This document shows, in pieces, positions 32,946-44,536 of a stretch of DNA of 64,000 bases. The translations under genes were made by a program, and so were the position numbers. This DNA comes from Artemia franciscana (Eukaryota; Arthropoda; Branchiopoda; Anostraca; Artemiidae). The DNA lies in NCBI RefSeq assembly GCF_032884065.1, contig NC_088864.1:17612409-17676408 (forward strand), given 5' to 3'. The stretch's first letter is position 1; the number at the start of each line of letters is the position of its first letter. Under the pieces are notes generated by a model. The model did no database searches. It saw nothing but the letters and a program-made list of their open reading frames with translations, and was not told the origin of the DNA.

Positions 32946-33520
32946 AATTTAATTCAAAGAAGATCCCTGCAGTATATTGATATTCTGCAGTATTGAACTA
33001 GCTCTCAAAGGGATTACACCTGTTTGAACTTTTGAATTGTTTGAACTTGATTCCTTAGCCATGAATTAATTCAGTGACTACAGATATTGTGCAATCTGAT
33101 ACTTGAATTTATCACACAATCAGATTTTTGGCGTTTTGAACTGAGAAAATTTGATACGATAGCCAAGTGTGGTGTGTAGAGAAAATTGGATATAATTTGC
33201 CTGCGCGTTAATTACGCTGTTTAGTGTAGAGAAGGATTAGCAGTTGGGCCGACCTCGTACAGTTTGGACTGATTGTTCACTTGGATACATTAGTGAGGCT
33301 TGGCCCTCACGGAAAGATAAGTTTCTTTCACTTTATAATCTTTCATTTACTAGGCATGAATCCTGCGAACATTAAAATCGGTGATTTATTCCTTGCCAAA
33401 TTAGCGGGTTATCCCCTCTGGCCAATTGGAATCCTAGAGGTAATGACGACGAATACAGGAGACTGCAAATTTGCTGTTTTTGCTACGGCAAAAAAACGTT
33501 TTTTGCTATGGCAAAAAAGG
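32946..33520 (+). mobile_element. PWWP-coding repeat fragment, copy 2
   Basis: Inverted counterpart of 18656-19228. Both share the upstream segment with CCTGCAGTATATTGATATTC and the same fusion to the family-1 hairpin core after the PWWP frame. The upstream sequence TTTATAATCTTTCATTTACTAG in front of the inner ATG looks like a splice acceptor, so the source may have been a spliced gene or an element's 5' untranslated region. Confidence 0.75.
33281..33498 (+). pseudogene. PWWP domain fragment
   Basis: The frame runs from ATG 33281; an inner ATG at 33356 gives MNPANIKIGDLFLAKLAGYP and then LWPIGILEV and CKFAVFATAKK. The PWWP signature is intact here (YPLWP). The domain's beta-barrel half is present, and the rest is replaced by hairpin-derived residues. 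It is truncated, so no function is expected from this copy itself. Confidence 0.65.
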
Positions 33521-35104
33521 GGCTGTTCCCTCTTCAACGCCCTGCTCTTTGCGCTAAAGTTAGACTCTTTCTCTCAACTCTAATTTTTAAAACGGTAAAA
33601 ACTTTAGCGTAAAGAGCAGGGCGTTGACGAGGGAACAGCGCCTTTCATATACGGGGTAATTTCTGTTCGTTTTAGGTTTTAATGTTGCTCCTCACTTTCA
33701 GTTAAAAAGAAACTTGTTTTTTTATTTAATTTCTGAACGTTTTTTAGTTAATCCATGTTTTCATTTCGGCTCTCCGCAGATGAATAATTAAAGCGAAATT
33801 TGCATATTTTTTTATTTGGCTAAATGGCTTTCCCATAGTTTTGATCGAATGATTTTGAGAAAAAAGGAAGGGGAGGAGGCCCAGTTGCCCTCCAAATTTT
33901 TGGGTACTTAAAAAGGCAACTAGAATTTTAGTTTTATACGAACGTTTTCATTAGTAAAAGATATATGTAACTTACGAATTAGCTTACGTAACAAACTTCT
34001 ATATTCGTACGTTTTTATTATGTATATGAGAGGGTTCACCCACTCGTCAATACCTCGCTCTTTACACCAAAGCTTAAATTTTGTACCCTGAATCACAAAG
34101 GCCGTAGAATAAATAGTTGAAATTACTAAAAATGCTTTAGCGTAAAGACTGAGGTATAAGGAGGAGGTGAACCCCTTACATGCGTAATATTTTCTGTTCG
34201 TTTTAATTTTTAATGCTACTCCTTACTTTCAGTTGAAAAAACTTTTGCATATTTGTTTTTTTATTTTTTGTAAAATAATGCTAGAAAATGCTGCACCCCC
34301 TTTATGGAAATCTTCTTCACCCATGACAAATTCCTCCATGGAAAGTATCCCCCACATAATCCTCTCTTCTCAACCCCCCTCCCAACTAAAAAATACCCCT
34401 GAAAAAGTCTGTACACTCCCCAAAAACCATTACTATATGCAAACACTGGTCAAAATTTGTAACTTGCAGCCCCTCCCACGGGGACTGTGGGGGAGTAGGC
34501 CGTTCCCAAAGACATAGTTATAAGGTTTTTCGACTATGTTGAATAAAATGGCTATCTCAGAATTTTGGTCCGACGACTTTGGAAAAAAATGAGCGTGGGA
34601 GGGGGCCTAGGTACCCTCCAATTTTTTGGTCACTTAAAAATGGCACTATAGCTTTTCATTTCCGTTCGAATGGGCCCTCTCGCAAAATTCTAGGACCACT
34701 GGGTCGTTACGATCATCCCTGGGAAAAAGAAAAAAAACAAATGAACACGCATCCGTGAATTGTCTTCTGGCAAAAAATACAAAATTCCACATTTTTGTAG
34801 ATAGGAGCTTGGAACTTGTACAGCGGGGTTCTCTGATACGCTGAATCTGATGGTGCCATTTTCGTTGAGATCCTACGACTTTTAGGGGGTGTTTCCCCCT
34901 ATTTTCTTAAATAAGGCAAATTTTCTCAGGCTCGTAACTTTTGATGGGTAAGACTAAACTTGATGAAACTTATATATTTAAAATCAGCATTAAAATGCGA
35001 TTCTTCTGATGTATCTATTGATATCAAAATTCCATTTTTTAGAGTTTTGGTTACTATTGAGCCGAGTCGCTCCTTACTACAGTTCGTTACCAGGAACTGT
35101 TTGA
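33516..35104 (+). mobile_element. Family-1 element with left end replaced by PWWP fragment
   Basis: The outer left arm of the first hairpin is missing up to AGGGGCTGTTCCC. The rest of the hairpin, the second hairpin (34055-34160) and the stem-loop end (CAGTTCGTTACCAGGAACTG) are present. The loop is in the GACTCTTTCTCTC orientation. This element lies immediately upstream of the GNPDA first coding exon. Confidence 0.85.
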
Positions 35105-35193
35105 AAGTATGCTAAAACTCATACTTCCACCACACTTTATTATAATATTGAAGATTACTTAGTTGCAGAGTAGCTTTCAATAGAAAGGCACAA

Positions 35194-35375
35194 AAAGTTT
35201 GACTCTTTGCCATAATTCTACTTTTTAAAACAATTAAAAGCTTTAGCGTAAAGAGCGAGGGATTGCGGTGGGGACAACCCATTTCACATACGGAGTAATT
35301 TCTGTTCATTTTAAGTTTTAATGTCGCTCCTTACTTTCAACTAAAAAAATTAGTTTTTTTTTTTTATTTAATCAA
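35194..35375 (+). repeat. Half family-1 hairpin starting at the apex
   Basis: Begins exactly at the arm/loop border (AAAGTTTGACTCTTTGCC) and contains the loop and the whole right arm, ending TTTTTTATTTAAT. It lies about 270 bp upstream of the GNPDA start codon. Confidence 0.85.
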
Positions 35376-35646
35376 GTACAAGCTCGTTGCTGAATACGTA
35401 TAACCTCTTGCTTGAAGGATTTGAAACTGTTAGCGCTCAATTTATTCTCCCTTTGCTATGTATATAGTGTTTTAATCTGTAAAAGATTCTATGATTCGTC
35501 TTACCCTTTAAACCAGTGGAATTGGTTTCACTTTTCTAACAATATCCACATGTTCGTTTTTGCAAGAGGTGTAACTTGTGAGGGGGTCTTTCTGTTCCAG
35601 TTTCTTCCAGGTTAGGATTCCTCAGTGCAAGTTGTGAAAAGAAATC
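35376..35646 (+). promoter_or_regulatory. Sequence upstream of GNPDA start codon
   Basis: Two pyrimidine-rich stretches ending in CAG (35600 and 35610) are candidate splice acceptors for a non-coding 5' exon joined to the coding exon. An in-frame TGA at 35635-35637 supports the chosen ATG. No clear core promoter element could be identified by eye. Confidence 0.35.
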
Positions 35647-35770
35647 ATGCGACTTATAATACTTGAATCAGAGGACAAAGTGGGGAAGTATGCTGCAGAT
35701 GTTGTCTTAGATAGGATTCAAGAAAAATGCCCAACTAAGGAGAACCCTTTCGTTCTAGGACTACCAACAG
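35647..35770 (+). CDS. GNPDA: Glucosamine-6-phosphate deaminase, coding exon 1
   Basis: GNPDA is a cytosolic enzyme that converts glucosamine-6-phosphate to fructose-6-phosphate and ammonia, linking hexosamine catabolism to glycolysis. This exon encodes residues 1-41, MRLIILESEDKVGKYAADVV and then ending FVLGLPT, matching the conserved N terminus and the start of the LGLPTGSTP substrate-binding loop. The start is supported by an in-frame stop 12 bases upstream (TGA, 35635-35637) and by the family's usual beginning (MKLIIL). The exon ends ACAG|GTATTG in phase 1, and exon 2 completes the Gly codon. A family-1 element and a half-hairpin lie just upstream. Animals have one or two paralogues; I cannot say which this is. 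Confidence 0.9.
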
Positions 35771-36042
35771 GTATTGTGCTACCTTGATTCATTTTGGTCG
35801 GGGAGGGCTCCAACTACGGACAAACTGATTACACCCCTCATCAATTGGGAAGCACATATTTTACAAAATGTATGCACCAAATTGTGCCTAAATTACCTTT
35901 TTTTTAAATAGAATCTATGAAATTACAATATGACCATGATTTATTTTTTTTTATTATTAATATTAGTTCTTCGGGCAAAATTTTGAAGAAAAAAATCCAA
36001 AGCAAAGAGTTTTATATAACTCTGTAAATCCACTTTTTAAAG

Positions 36043-36463
36043 TTATTAAATAAAAAAAAACTAATTTTTTTAGCTGAAAGTAAGGAGCGACATTAAAACT
36101 TAAAACGAACAGAAATTACTCTGTATATGAAATGGGTTGTCCCCTCCACAATCCCTCGCTCTTTACGCTAAAGCTTTTAATTGTTTTAAAAAGTAGAATT
36201 GTGGCAAAAAGTCAAACTTAAAACGAACAGAAATTACTTCGTATATGAAAGAGGCTGCTTCCTCATCAACGCCCCGCTCTTTGCGCTAAAGTTTTTTACT
36301 GTTTTAAAAAGAAGAATTGAGAGACAGAGTCAAACTTTAGCGTAAAGAGCGGGGCGTTGATGAGGAAGCAGCCTCTTTCATATACGAAGTAATTTCTGTT
36401 CGTTTTAAGTTTTAATGTCGCTCCTTACTTTCAGTTAAAAAAACTTGTTTTTTTTATTTAATT
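36043..36463. repeat. Chimeric double family-1 hairpin in GNPDA intron 1
   Basis: A left arm and loop of the GGGTTGTCCCC subfamily run to GTCAAACTT, then switch to the outer left arm of a complete second hairpin of the GAGGCTGC subfamily. The switch point is the shared string AAACTT. The complete hairpin has matched private arms and ends TTTTTTATTTAAT. Confidence 0.85.
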
Positions 36464-36494
36464 AATGTTTCGAACCAAGATAATAGCCTCATAT

Positions 36495-37358
<864 letters not shown>

Positions 37359-37494
37359 ACATATAGAAATATGTATACATATAGCATAAATATAGAAAGC
37401 ATTTTCCTCGTGATACTATAAATGCGTCAAAACTCAGGATCCAGTACAAGGGTTAATAGTCGCTGTTCCGTAGATTTCAGATAATCCAACAGTT

Positions 37495-38440
37495 CGTGGC
37501 AGCTAGCCCCCTCCCACACCCCTACTTTCCAAAAGTCGTTCAGTTGAAATTTCAAGATAGCCATTTTATTCAACCAAGTTGAAAAGATCAATAACTGTGC
37601 CTTTGGGGATAACATAAGCCCCCCACAGTCCCTTCAAAAATGGCTGTAAATTACAAAATTTACCCATTGTTTACGTATAGTGTTTGTTATTGGGAAGTAG
37701 AAAGAAATCTTTTTTTGGGGGGAGTGGGAACTTTCTGCTTGGGAGATCTACTACGGTGAAACTTTTCCATGGAGGGTCCCCATGGAACCAGGGGAAGAAT
37801 AGACGGAGGGAATTTGCCACAATTCCTCTACAAAATTCTTTTTATTTACCTTACTTTGTCTTTGCAAGCTAAATTTAATACGTAGAGATGTTCCAGAGAA
37901 AATTTTCAGCGGGGTTGGAATTGTATGGAAGGGTTTTCAATAGGGCTGGGGGAATTTGTGCGGGGGTGGGTGGATATTTAGGGGACGTGATTTTAAAAAT
38001 GATTATAAATTAAAGTCCTTTTCCAATGAAATTTTGTTAAGGAGGATTTTTCAGGCGAAATCATCAGCAAGAAATTTCCCTGGGGGATATTCAGGGAGGA
38101 TGGAATTATCTGGGGGAAATTTTTCTGAGGAGTGGGGTATTTTACATGGAAGAAACTTTACTTTGAGTAATTTTCTGTGTGGGAGTGAGTTTTCCACTGA
38201 TGAAAGCTCAACATTATTAGACAAACGATCAGAAATCCATTAGAAACAAGTTTTTTCAACTGAAAGCAATGAACAGCATTAAAACTTAAAAAGAACAGAA
38301 ATTGTTCTGAATATGAAGGGGGTTTCCCCTCCTCAATACTTCGCTCTTTGCTTTAAAGTTTAAGTTTTTGTCGCAATTGTTTAAGAACGACTCCTGCAAT
38401 ACATGTGCCGTTTAATTTGAATAAGTAGCTTTTTTTAAAG
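37495..38440 (-). repeat. Diverged family-1 element
   Basis: An older minus-strand copy in intron 1. It retains CCCCCTCCCAC, GATAGCCATTTTATTCA, CCTTTGGGGATAAC and TTATTGGGAAGTA from the internal region. It then has GAACAGCATTAAAACTTAAAA and TCGCTCTTTGCTTTAAAGTT from the second hairpin. A purine-rich stretch at 37940-38200 has expanded GGGGGAAATTT-like units. Confidence 0.65.
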
Positions 38441-39919
38441 TCTAAAATACTTTGTCGTCATGTTCAACCTTAGAATTCTTAATTACGATTTAACCATTTA
38501 TCAAAGTATTTCTTCTCTTGCTGTGGTATACTTAAAAGGGTATTCAAATTAGATTTTTTTAGCTCTTTTTAAAAATCAATTTAACTTGCCTTTCTTCGGG
38601 AAATATTTTAATGAGTATAAAATAAGTCTAATACATGAAAAAATAAATAAAACACGATTGGAGCTTCAGTCTGTGTATCATCTCCATTGTATACCATTTT
38701 GACTGCTTAGTCTTCGGCAGAGATTTTCCCTAAAACTTCAGCAAAAAAATAAATATATCGAAATGCGATTTTCTGCAATTGCTAGCCATCCAATGGAGTC
38801 CAATGAAAAGACGGATTACTGCAGATGAATATCTAATTTGCTTCTGATTTAGATCATAGTTGCAAAATTTGTTTAAATAATAAGCTTCCTTTTTTAAAGA
38901 TGTATCGTTGTGTACAACACAGATACAATATATTACTGGTATTATTTTTAGACCGATTTTCAAGTAATTATTAATTTTACAAGATAATTTCAAGGGAGAA
39001 TTTAAAAAAAAAACTTTGCTGTGCGAAATTTGCATAGCGAAGCTGCTTACTTACTTCCGCTTTCCAACATTTGACAATTTTTATAAGAGCCTAGTTTTCC
39101 ACCTTACAAAAACTGTTGACTATTTTACAAACAATTCTGTATATGCGAACTAACAAAAATTTTAGTTAATAGGGGAATTCTTTGTGTGTTTGGACAATTG
39201 GAATCGTTGTTAGAGGAAATTTTTGATATTTTTAAGCGCAATATTCAAAAACTGACTATAGAAATTAAGCAGAAAGAATAGTTTTTCCCGCTTTAAAGTC
39301 TAGCATACATTCCCTGAATGTTACAGTTAGCGAATTCCTTTGTGATTTACTACAAATATCTTCAGTCCTGGATTTTTCTTCCAAGCTTTTTTTTTCGCTT
39401 GCAATTTTTGTTAGCTCACTATTTTCTTATTTATTTCATGGGCTAACAGAAAATGAATAACGTGCTAACAGAAAATTCTCATCGTCTTAGTAAATAATAA
39501 TAATTTGAACAAATGTTTGCTCTAAAAAAAAACAAATAAGAAACCACTAATACTATACCAGTTATCCAGGGGCAGATCCAGGGTTTTCTTTAGCGCGGGG
39601 GGGGGGGGGCGCATAACAGGTTGTCTACAAATAAACTCTCAAATGAGGATAAATCCATTTATTAAGACAGCGAAAAAAAACAGGTGCATAAATCAAGATA
39701 TTTCGGTCACATAGCAACTGTCATCACTAGAGTTACTAGAATAATAGAACTGAAACTAATATATTTATACACACAAAAAATAAATCGCTTTTTGGGTCAT
39801 TCACAAAATAATGATCTTTCGGATTATTCACTGGATTATTTTCTGAGAGAGTTCATTGACAAAAAAGAAAAAAATATGACGGTCGCTGTATTACCTTACC
39901 TTAGACCTTAGATCTTTCT
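38441..39919. other. Unassigned intronic sequence
   Basis: AT-rich part of GNPDA intron 1 without recognised genes. Near 39557-39611, GGGGCAGATCCAGGGTTTTC precedes a run of G, similar to 12200. The pairing is suggestive of an old transposon end only. Confidence 0.4.
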
Positions 39920-40080
39920 GTGCCTCAAGAGGCGCCCAAGACGTCTAAGACGAGTCTCCATTCGTCTCTGTAACTGGCGGCAGCGATAATGTCTTCCCAA
40001 TCTAGTTATAGGGAGACATGAAGTTGGCACATGTCGTTGTTGAAGATACGACAGTTTGTTTTTGGGTCGTCCTTTTTGTT
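39920..40080 (-). pseudogene. LINE ORF2 C-terminal relic
   Basis: Minus strand: KGRPKN near 40070, then after a frame change LDWEDIIAAASYRDEWRLVL and DVLGAS before a stop. The GRPK block followed by W..(I/A)AA.RDEWR is the usual last segment of several LINE ORF2 families. It is related in type to the tail at 17290-17608. It is too short to assign a clade. Confidence 0.6.
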
Positions 40081-40081
40081 G

Positions 40082-40843
40082 AATTAAATAAAAAAAAAGT
40101 TTTTTTTTAACTGAAAGTGAGGAGCGACATTATAACTTAAAACGGACAGAAATTACTTCGTATATGAAAGGGGCTGCTCCCTCATTAACGCCCAGCTCTT
40201 TACGCTAAAGTTTGACTCTTTCTCTCAACTCTACTTTTTAAAACAGTAAAAAACTTTAGTATAAAGAGCTGGGCGTTAATGAGGGAGCAGCCCCTTTCAT
40301 ATACGAAGTAATTTCTGTTCGTTTTAAGTTTAAATGTCGCTCCTTACTTTCAGTTAAATAAACTTGTTTTTTTTTATTTAACTTCTGATCGTTTTTGAAT
40401 TAATACATATTTTGATTTTGGCTCTCCGCAGATGAATAATAAACGAAATTTACGTATTTATTTTATTGGCTAAAAGGCATTCTCATAGTTCTGATCGAAT
40501 GATTTAGAGAAAAAAAGTGAGGGAGGAGGCCTAGTTGCCCTCCAATTTTTTGGTTACTTAAAAAGGCAACTAGAACTTTTAATTTTTTACGAACGTTTTT
40601 ATTAGTAAAAGATATGCGTAACTTCCAAAGTGGCTTACGTAACAAACTTCTGTATTCGCATGTTTTTATTATGTATATGAAGGGGTTCACCCCCACGTCA
40701 GTACCTCGCTCTTTACACTAAAGCTTTAATTTTGTCGCAATTCCTTAAGGATGACCCCTGAATCACAAAGGCCGTAGAATAAATATTGAAATTACTAAAA
40801 ATACTTTAGCGTATAGAGCGAGGTATTAAGAGGAGGTGAGAGA
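40082..40843 (+). mobile_element. Family-1 element, 5' half
   Basis: First hairpin at 40082-40385 with private variants CATTAACGCCCAGCTC and its complement in opposite arms, and the loop in the GTTTGACTC orientation. The internal region and second hairpin continue to GAGGAGGTGA, where the (GA)n tail of a minus-strand LINE begins. The terminal half is missing. Confidence 0.85.
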
Positions 40844-41279
40844 GAGAGAGAAGTTTATTATTAAATGCTTAGACAATACAAAATATAATTCAAAATTGAA
40901 ATACAACACACATATTACAACACACTTAATTCCCCTCGAAAGGCTCCATTGCCAGGGCTACAAGGTGGGATAAAAAAATACAAGCAACAGAAGACAACCA
41001 CACACCACTAACAGAACACAGGGGACATCAACTCCTCAGAGGAAGAAAAAAGTTATTCGATTTGATTCTTTATTAAACGATCCTTAAGAATCCTTTTAAA
41101 AGTCCCAAACGAGTGGCATCCCTGTACTGAAGAAGGTAGTGAATTCCAGACCTGTTGAAAAGCAATGAGGGGATTGAAATCTGATCGAATAGTAGGGGTA
41201 GGCGGAATGTAGATATCATTTGAAGAACAAAAGGCTATATGGAGCTAAATCAGAAATAACCAAAGGAGTTTTTCGAAGA

Positions 41280-42948
41280 TTATGGAAGATTGCCGTGAAG
41301 CTGATGAAAGACAAAAGAAGCACAAGAAATAATGTAAATAGACCGTAGACTTGAGAGCGGTGTTGGTGAGGAACGGTTGGTGTCCATAACCAGACACCGT
41401 GCTTTATTATACATGACAGAAAGTGACTGCAGCGTAGACGAAAATGTAGACACATATGACTGGACAAGACAGAAAAAAATTTTCAGAATAGATCCAGGAA
41501 ATATGTGTCGAAATTTTCGAATGATACCCAAACTCCGTGAAACCTTAATCCTAATCATGGCTATATGGTTTCTGAAGAAAATGTTCTCATCAAGTGGTAT
41601 TCCAAGAAGCCGGACTACCCGATTCTCTGGTCTACACAAGGGGCCTTGTGACACCTGAAGGTGTGTAAGCTGAGGGAAAGGTTTACTAATTCGAGAAAAA
41701 AAATTAGAAAATGCAACTTACCAACATTCGAGACCAAGTAAGTCGTATTAAACCATGAAATAGCTCACTCGAATAATGCCACAAGAAAAGACTTGATATC
41801 ACATTCCGTCCTCCCAATGGTCCCAAGAGTGGTATCATCAGCAAAAGCAAAAAGAAAATCTTCGTTAGAAGTAGTATTGGAATACGACTGAGCATCAGGA
41901 TGACACAGCTTGCAGCATGCCAGAGGCCTGGTCTTTTTACCGCCGAAATTAGATCATTAACATAAATCAGAAATAAAATGAGACCAAGAACCTATCCCTG
42001 AGGGAAGCCATAACATACTTCAGAAGGGCTCCGGAAAAGCGGATCAATTGAAATAAGCCTACCAGAAAGATATGAATCAAACCAAGAAAAGGTGTTTGAT
42101 CTTATATCAATATGCGATAGTTCACAAAGAAGAATCCGATGAGTCAAGGAATCAAAAGCTTTGCGAACATCCAAAAATAAAGCTGCCGGGATATGACCAG
42201 AATCTATTACCGAATGAATGAAATTCGAGAAAGCTGCGCAAGCCTGCTCTGTAGAGTGACTCGCTCAGAATCCAAACTGGAAATCATGCCAAAAATCTTC
42301 TGCATCCAGAAAACTAAGAAGCCTGGATAGCATAGCCTTCTCCAAAATTCACGATACGAGCTACCTCAGAGCATTCACGATACGAGCTACCTCAAATTCA
42401 GGAACAGAATTCAAGACCATCGACTTTAAACACGAGGGGCCAAGATAGGCTTTAAAATCGCAACGAGAAGATGCAGAACTTGCAGAGGAAGCAGTTGCCT
42501 TCCCTATATTAGCAAAATAAGAGGTAAACTCTAGGTGAACATCTGCATCTTCTTGGACGGTTCTACCATCGAGTATCAGCATTGATGGAACTGAAGGTAG
42601 AGGAGGATTAGGTCTAAGAACTGAATTAATTAAATACCATGTCTTCCTAGCATCGTTCCTACATTCAGAAAATTTTCTATAATAATACTGAAACTTTGCC
42701 TTCCGACACAGAGAATTAAATATACTCCTATAGGCCTTGAATTATTCGAGATGAGCTACAGATGATGAAGCCTTGAAAAGCTTCCGCAAATAATTTTTCC
42801 TTTTCCAGCTTTTATGGAGATCTGAAGTCATCCATGGATTCAGTGGTGCTATCCTTTTTGAAGTATGGGGCGCTGGACCCTGATTGTAAATTTCTAGGAT
42901 TTCTTCTTTTACTGAATCATAAAAGGAATCAAAAGAGTGGTGAAAATT
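41280..42948 (-). pseudogene. LINE ORF2 linker, reverse transcriptase and C-terminal domain, broken
   Basis: From 42948 downward: NPWMTSDLHKSWKRKNYL linker, LDGRTVQEDADVHLEFTSYF before the reverse transcriptase, DVRKAFDSLTHRILLCEL with SWFDSYLSGRL and YGFPQG (42174-41992), and the FADDTTLG region at about 41840, where the catalytic YADD appears as FADD. The frame 41654-41280 gives RPENRVVRLLGIPLDENIFF, the C-terminal region. Stops near 42950 and 42745 and repeated frame changes show it is dead. In life it would copy the element's RNA at the nicked target. Confidence 0.8.
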
Positions 42949-43716
42949 TTAATCAGAGATCAAACTATCCCATGGTAGATCAGCCAGATGAGAATTAAGT
43001 AGACTTAGCTTAGTTTCACCATAAAGGAAAAATGGGAGATTAGATTGTGATGCTATACGCTGCACTTGATCAGTACTCTTATACCGGGAAATAGCGGGAA
43101 AATGATCAGAAATATCACTAACCAGCATCAAATTATCTAAGACATCTAGTGACGAAAAAATATTATCAATAAGAGACGCATGCGTGTCAGTAACTCGGGT
43201 TGGTATACAAACTGAAGGTAGAGTACCCGAAGAGAGCCTCATTGACAAAAAAGCAATAGTTGAAGAAGAATTTTGATCCAGCAGGTCAAGGTTTAAATCA
43301 CCCATAAGGATTAGTTCATGTGGATGTTTTTGGACTGAGACCAAAACTTCTTCAAGAATTTTCACAAATGAAGGAATAGACCCACTGGGGGACCTATAAA
43401 CCAAACCCACAGCCAAATACTTTCGCATTGATTTAATCTCAATAAAAAGGAATTCAAAGATTCCTTCCTCACTTCTGCTCAAATCACTTCGGACATTATA
43501 TGCGAGACAATCAACAATATAAAGGACAAGGCCACCTCTCGCCATTTGTTTCCGATTCAGCCTCTCCATCCTATATCCTGGAATATCTAAAAGGATATCC
43601 TTTTTTGAATCCAGGAAAGTTTCACATAATCCTATAACATCAGGAGTTCCACCACTAACGATCCGTTTCAACTCATCAAAAGACGAGCAAAGTCCCTGAA
43701 TGTTAAGATGAAACAC
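42949..43716 (-). pseudogene. LINE ORF2 apurinic-type endonuclease domain
   Basis: A 255-codon frame still open. It encodes FHLNIQGLCSSFDELKRIV, GLCETFLD, GYRMERLNRKQMARGGLVLY, LAVGLVYRSPSGS, ILMGDLNLDLL, PTRVTDTHASLIDNIF and DISDHFPAI. These are the ordered motifs of the exonuclease/endonuclease/phosphatase fold that nicks target DNA in LINEs: the ET pair, the RSP block, GDLN, the T-S-IDNI block and SDH with catalytic Asp/His. It remains well preserved compared with the downstream reverse transcriptase, but it is not part of an intact ORF2. Confidence 0.85.
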
Positions 43717-44309
43717 AGAGAAAATATCATCTCGTTTAGAGGAGGCAGAACCATTTCTACTTCAAATTGAATTATTAATTATACTTTTAATATCTAAAGG
43801 ATTATTCTTTAATTCAATTAAACGTTCCCCCAACAGTTAATACCACCCTGGCCACTAATAGAAATCGTCAAACTACTCATGGTGGATGGCAGTTTCCCTC
43901 AACGACCAAACCCACCAGACCACAGATATAAGGAAAAAACATAAGAAAAAAAAGTAAAAAATAATATAATCATGGTAATGATAAATAAGAATTATATAAT
44001 CAAGGTAAGGGTAAAAAAGAAAAAAGCAGAAAAAGAGAAGATAAAAGAAACAAGGAAAAACTAAGAAATAAACAAATAATCAGCACTGGAAATGTAGACC
44101 ATTCATTCATAATCACAATAATAATATACGGAAATAATCAGTTTGCGAATCACTATAAACGCAAAAAAAATGGTTCTCCATACGGGGGGGGGGGGAGTAG
44201 CCAACGAGACAAATCAGAAAAAAAACAACGGTAAAAGAAAATAAGCAAGAATTCACAAATAAGGTCAAACAACGAAGACTACAATAGAGAAATAAAAAAA
44301 GATACTAAT

Positions 44310-44536
44310 CTAGAAGGTGTCTTCAACCTTCCGAAGCCTCCTAGAAGTAGCTTCACCTGATAGGCGAGCAAAAATACGGCCTAGGTCTGACCGAACGTTC
44401 TTTGCTCCGAACTTATCTCTAGCACTGTCCAGGATAATCTTGCGCTGCTTCGTGAGATATTCATTTAAAAAAACACCAGATTTCGCTAGCTTAGACTTCG
44501 CTTTAAAGAAAGTATGCGCAACATTTTTGTTAGAAA
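44310..44536 (-). pseudogene. LINE ORF1 C-terminal fragment
   Basis: Minus-strand frame ending in TAG at 44312-44310 encodes NKNVAHTFFKAKSKLAKSGV, FLNEYLTKQRKIILDSARDK and GRIFARLSGEATSRR. The NEYLTKxRK...ARDK pattern is typical of the C-terminal domain of LINE ORF1 proteins (INENLT, RNA-binding region). Truncated at 44536 by a family-1 hairpin. Confidence 0.6.

Larger units (their letters stand above)
40844..44536 (-). mobile_element. CR1/L2-like LINE, degraded
   Basis: About 3.7 kb on the minus strand: ORF1 C-terminal end, a spacer of about 590 bp, ORF2 endonuclease, reverse transcriptase and C-terminal region, then a 3' end with TTTAATAATAAACTTCTCTC and a (TC)n tail. The 5' part is cut by the family-1 copy at 44537. 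The 3' end matches 15077-15265. Several stops and frameshifts make it inactive. It lies antisense inside GNPDA intron 1. Confidence 0.8.

Noticed and set aside
37684..38243. Glycine-rich frames in the purine-rich region
   Set aside because: They derive from GGGGGAAATTT-like expansion in a diverged family-1 copy; no protein similarity.
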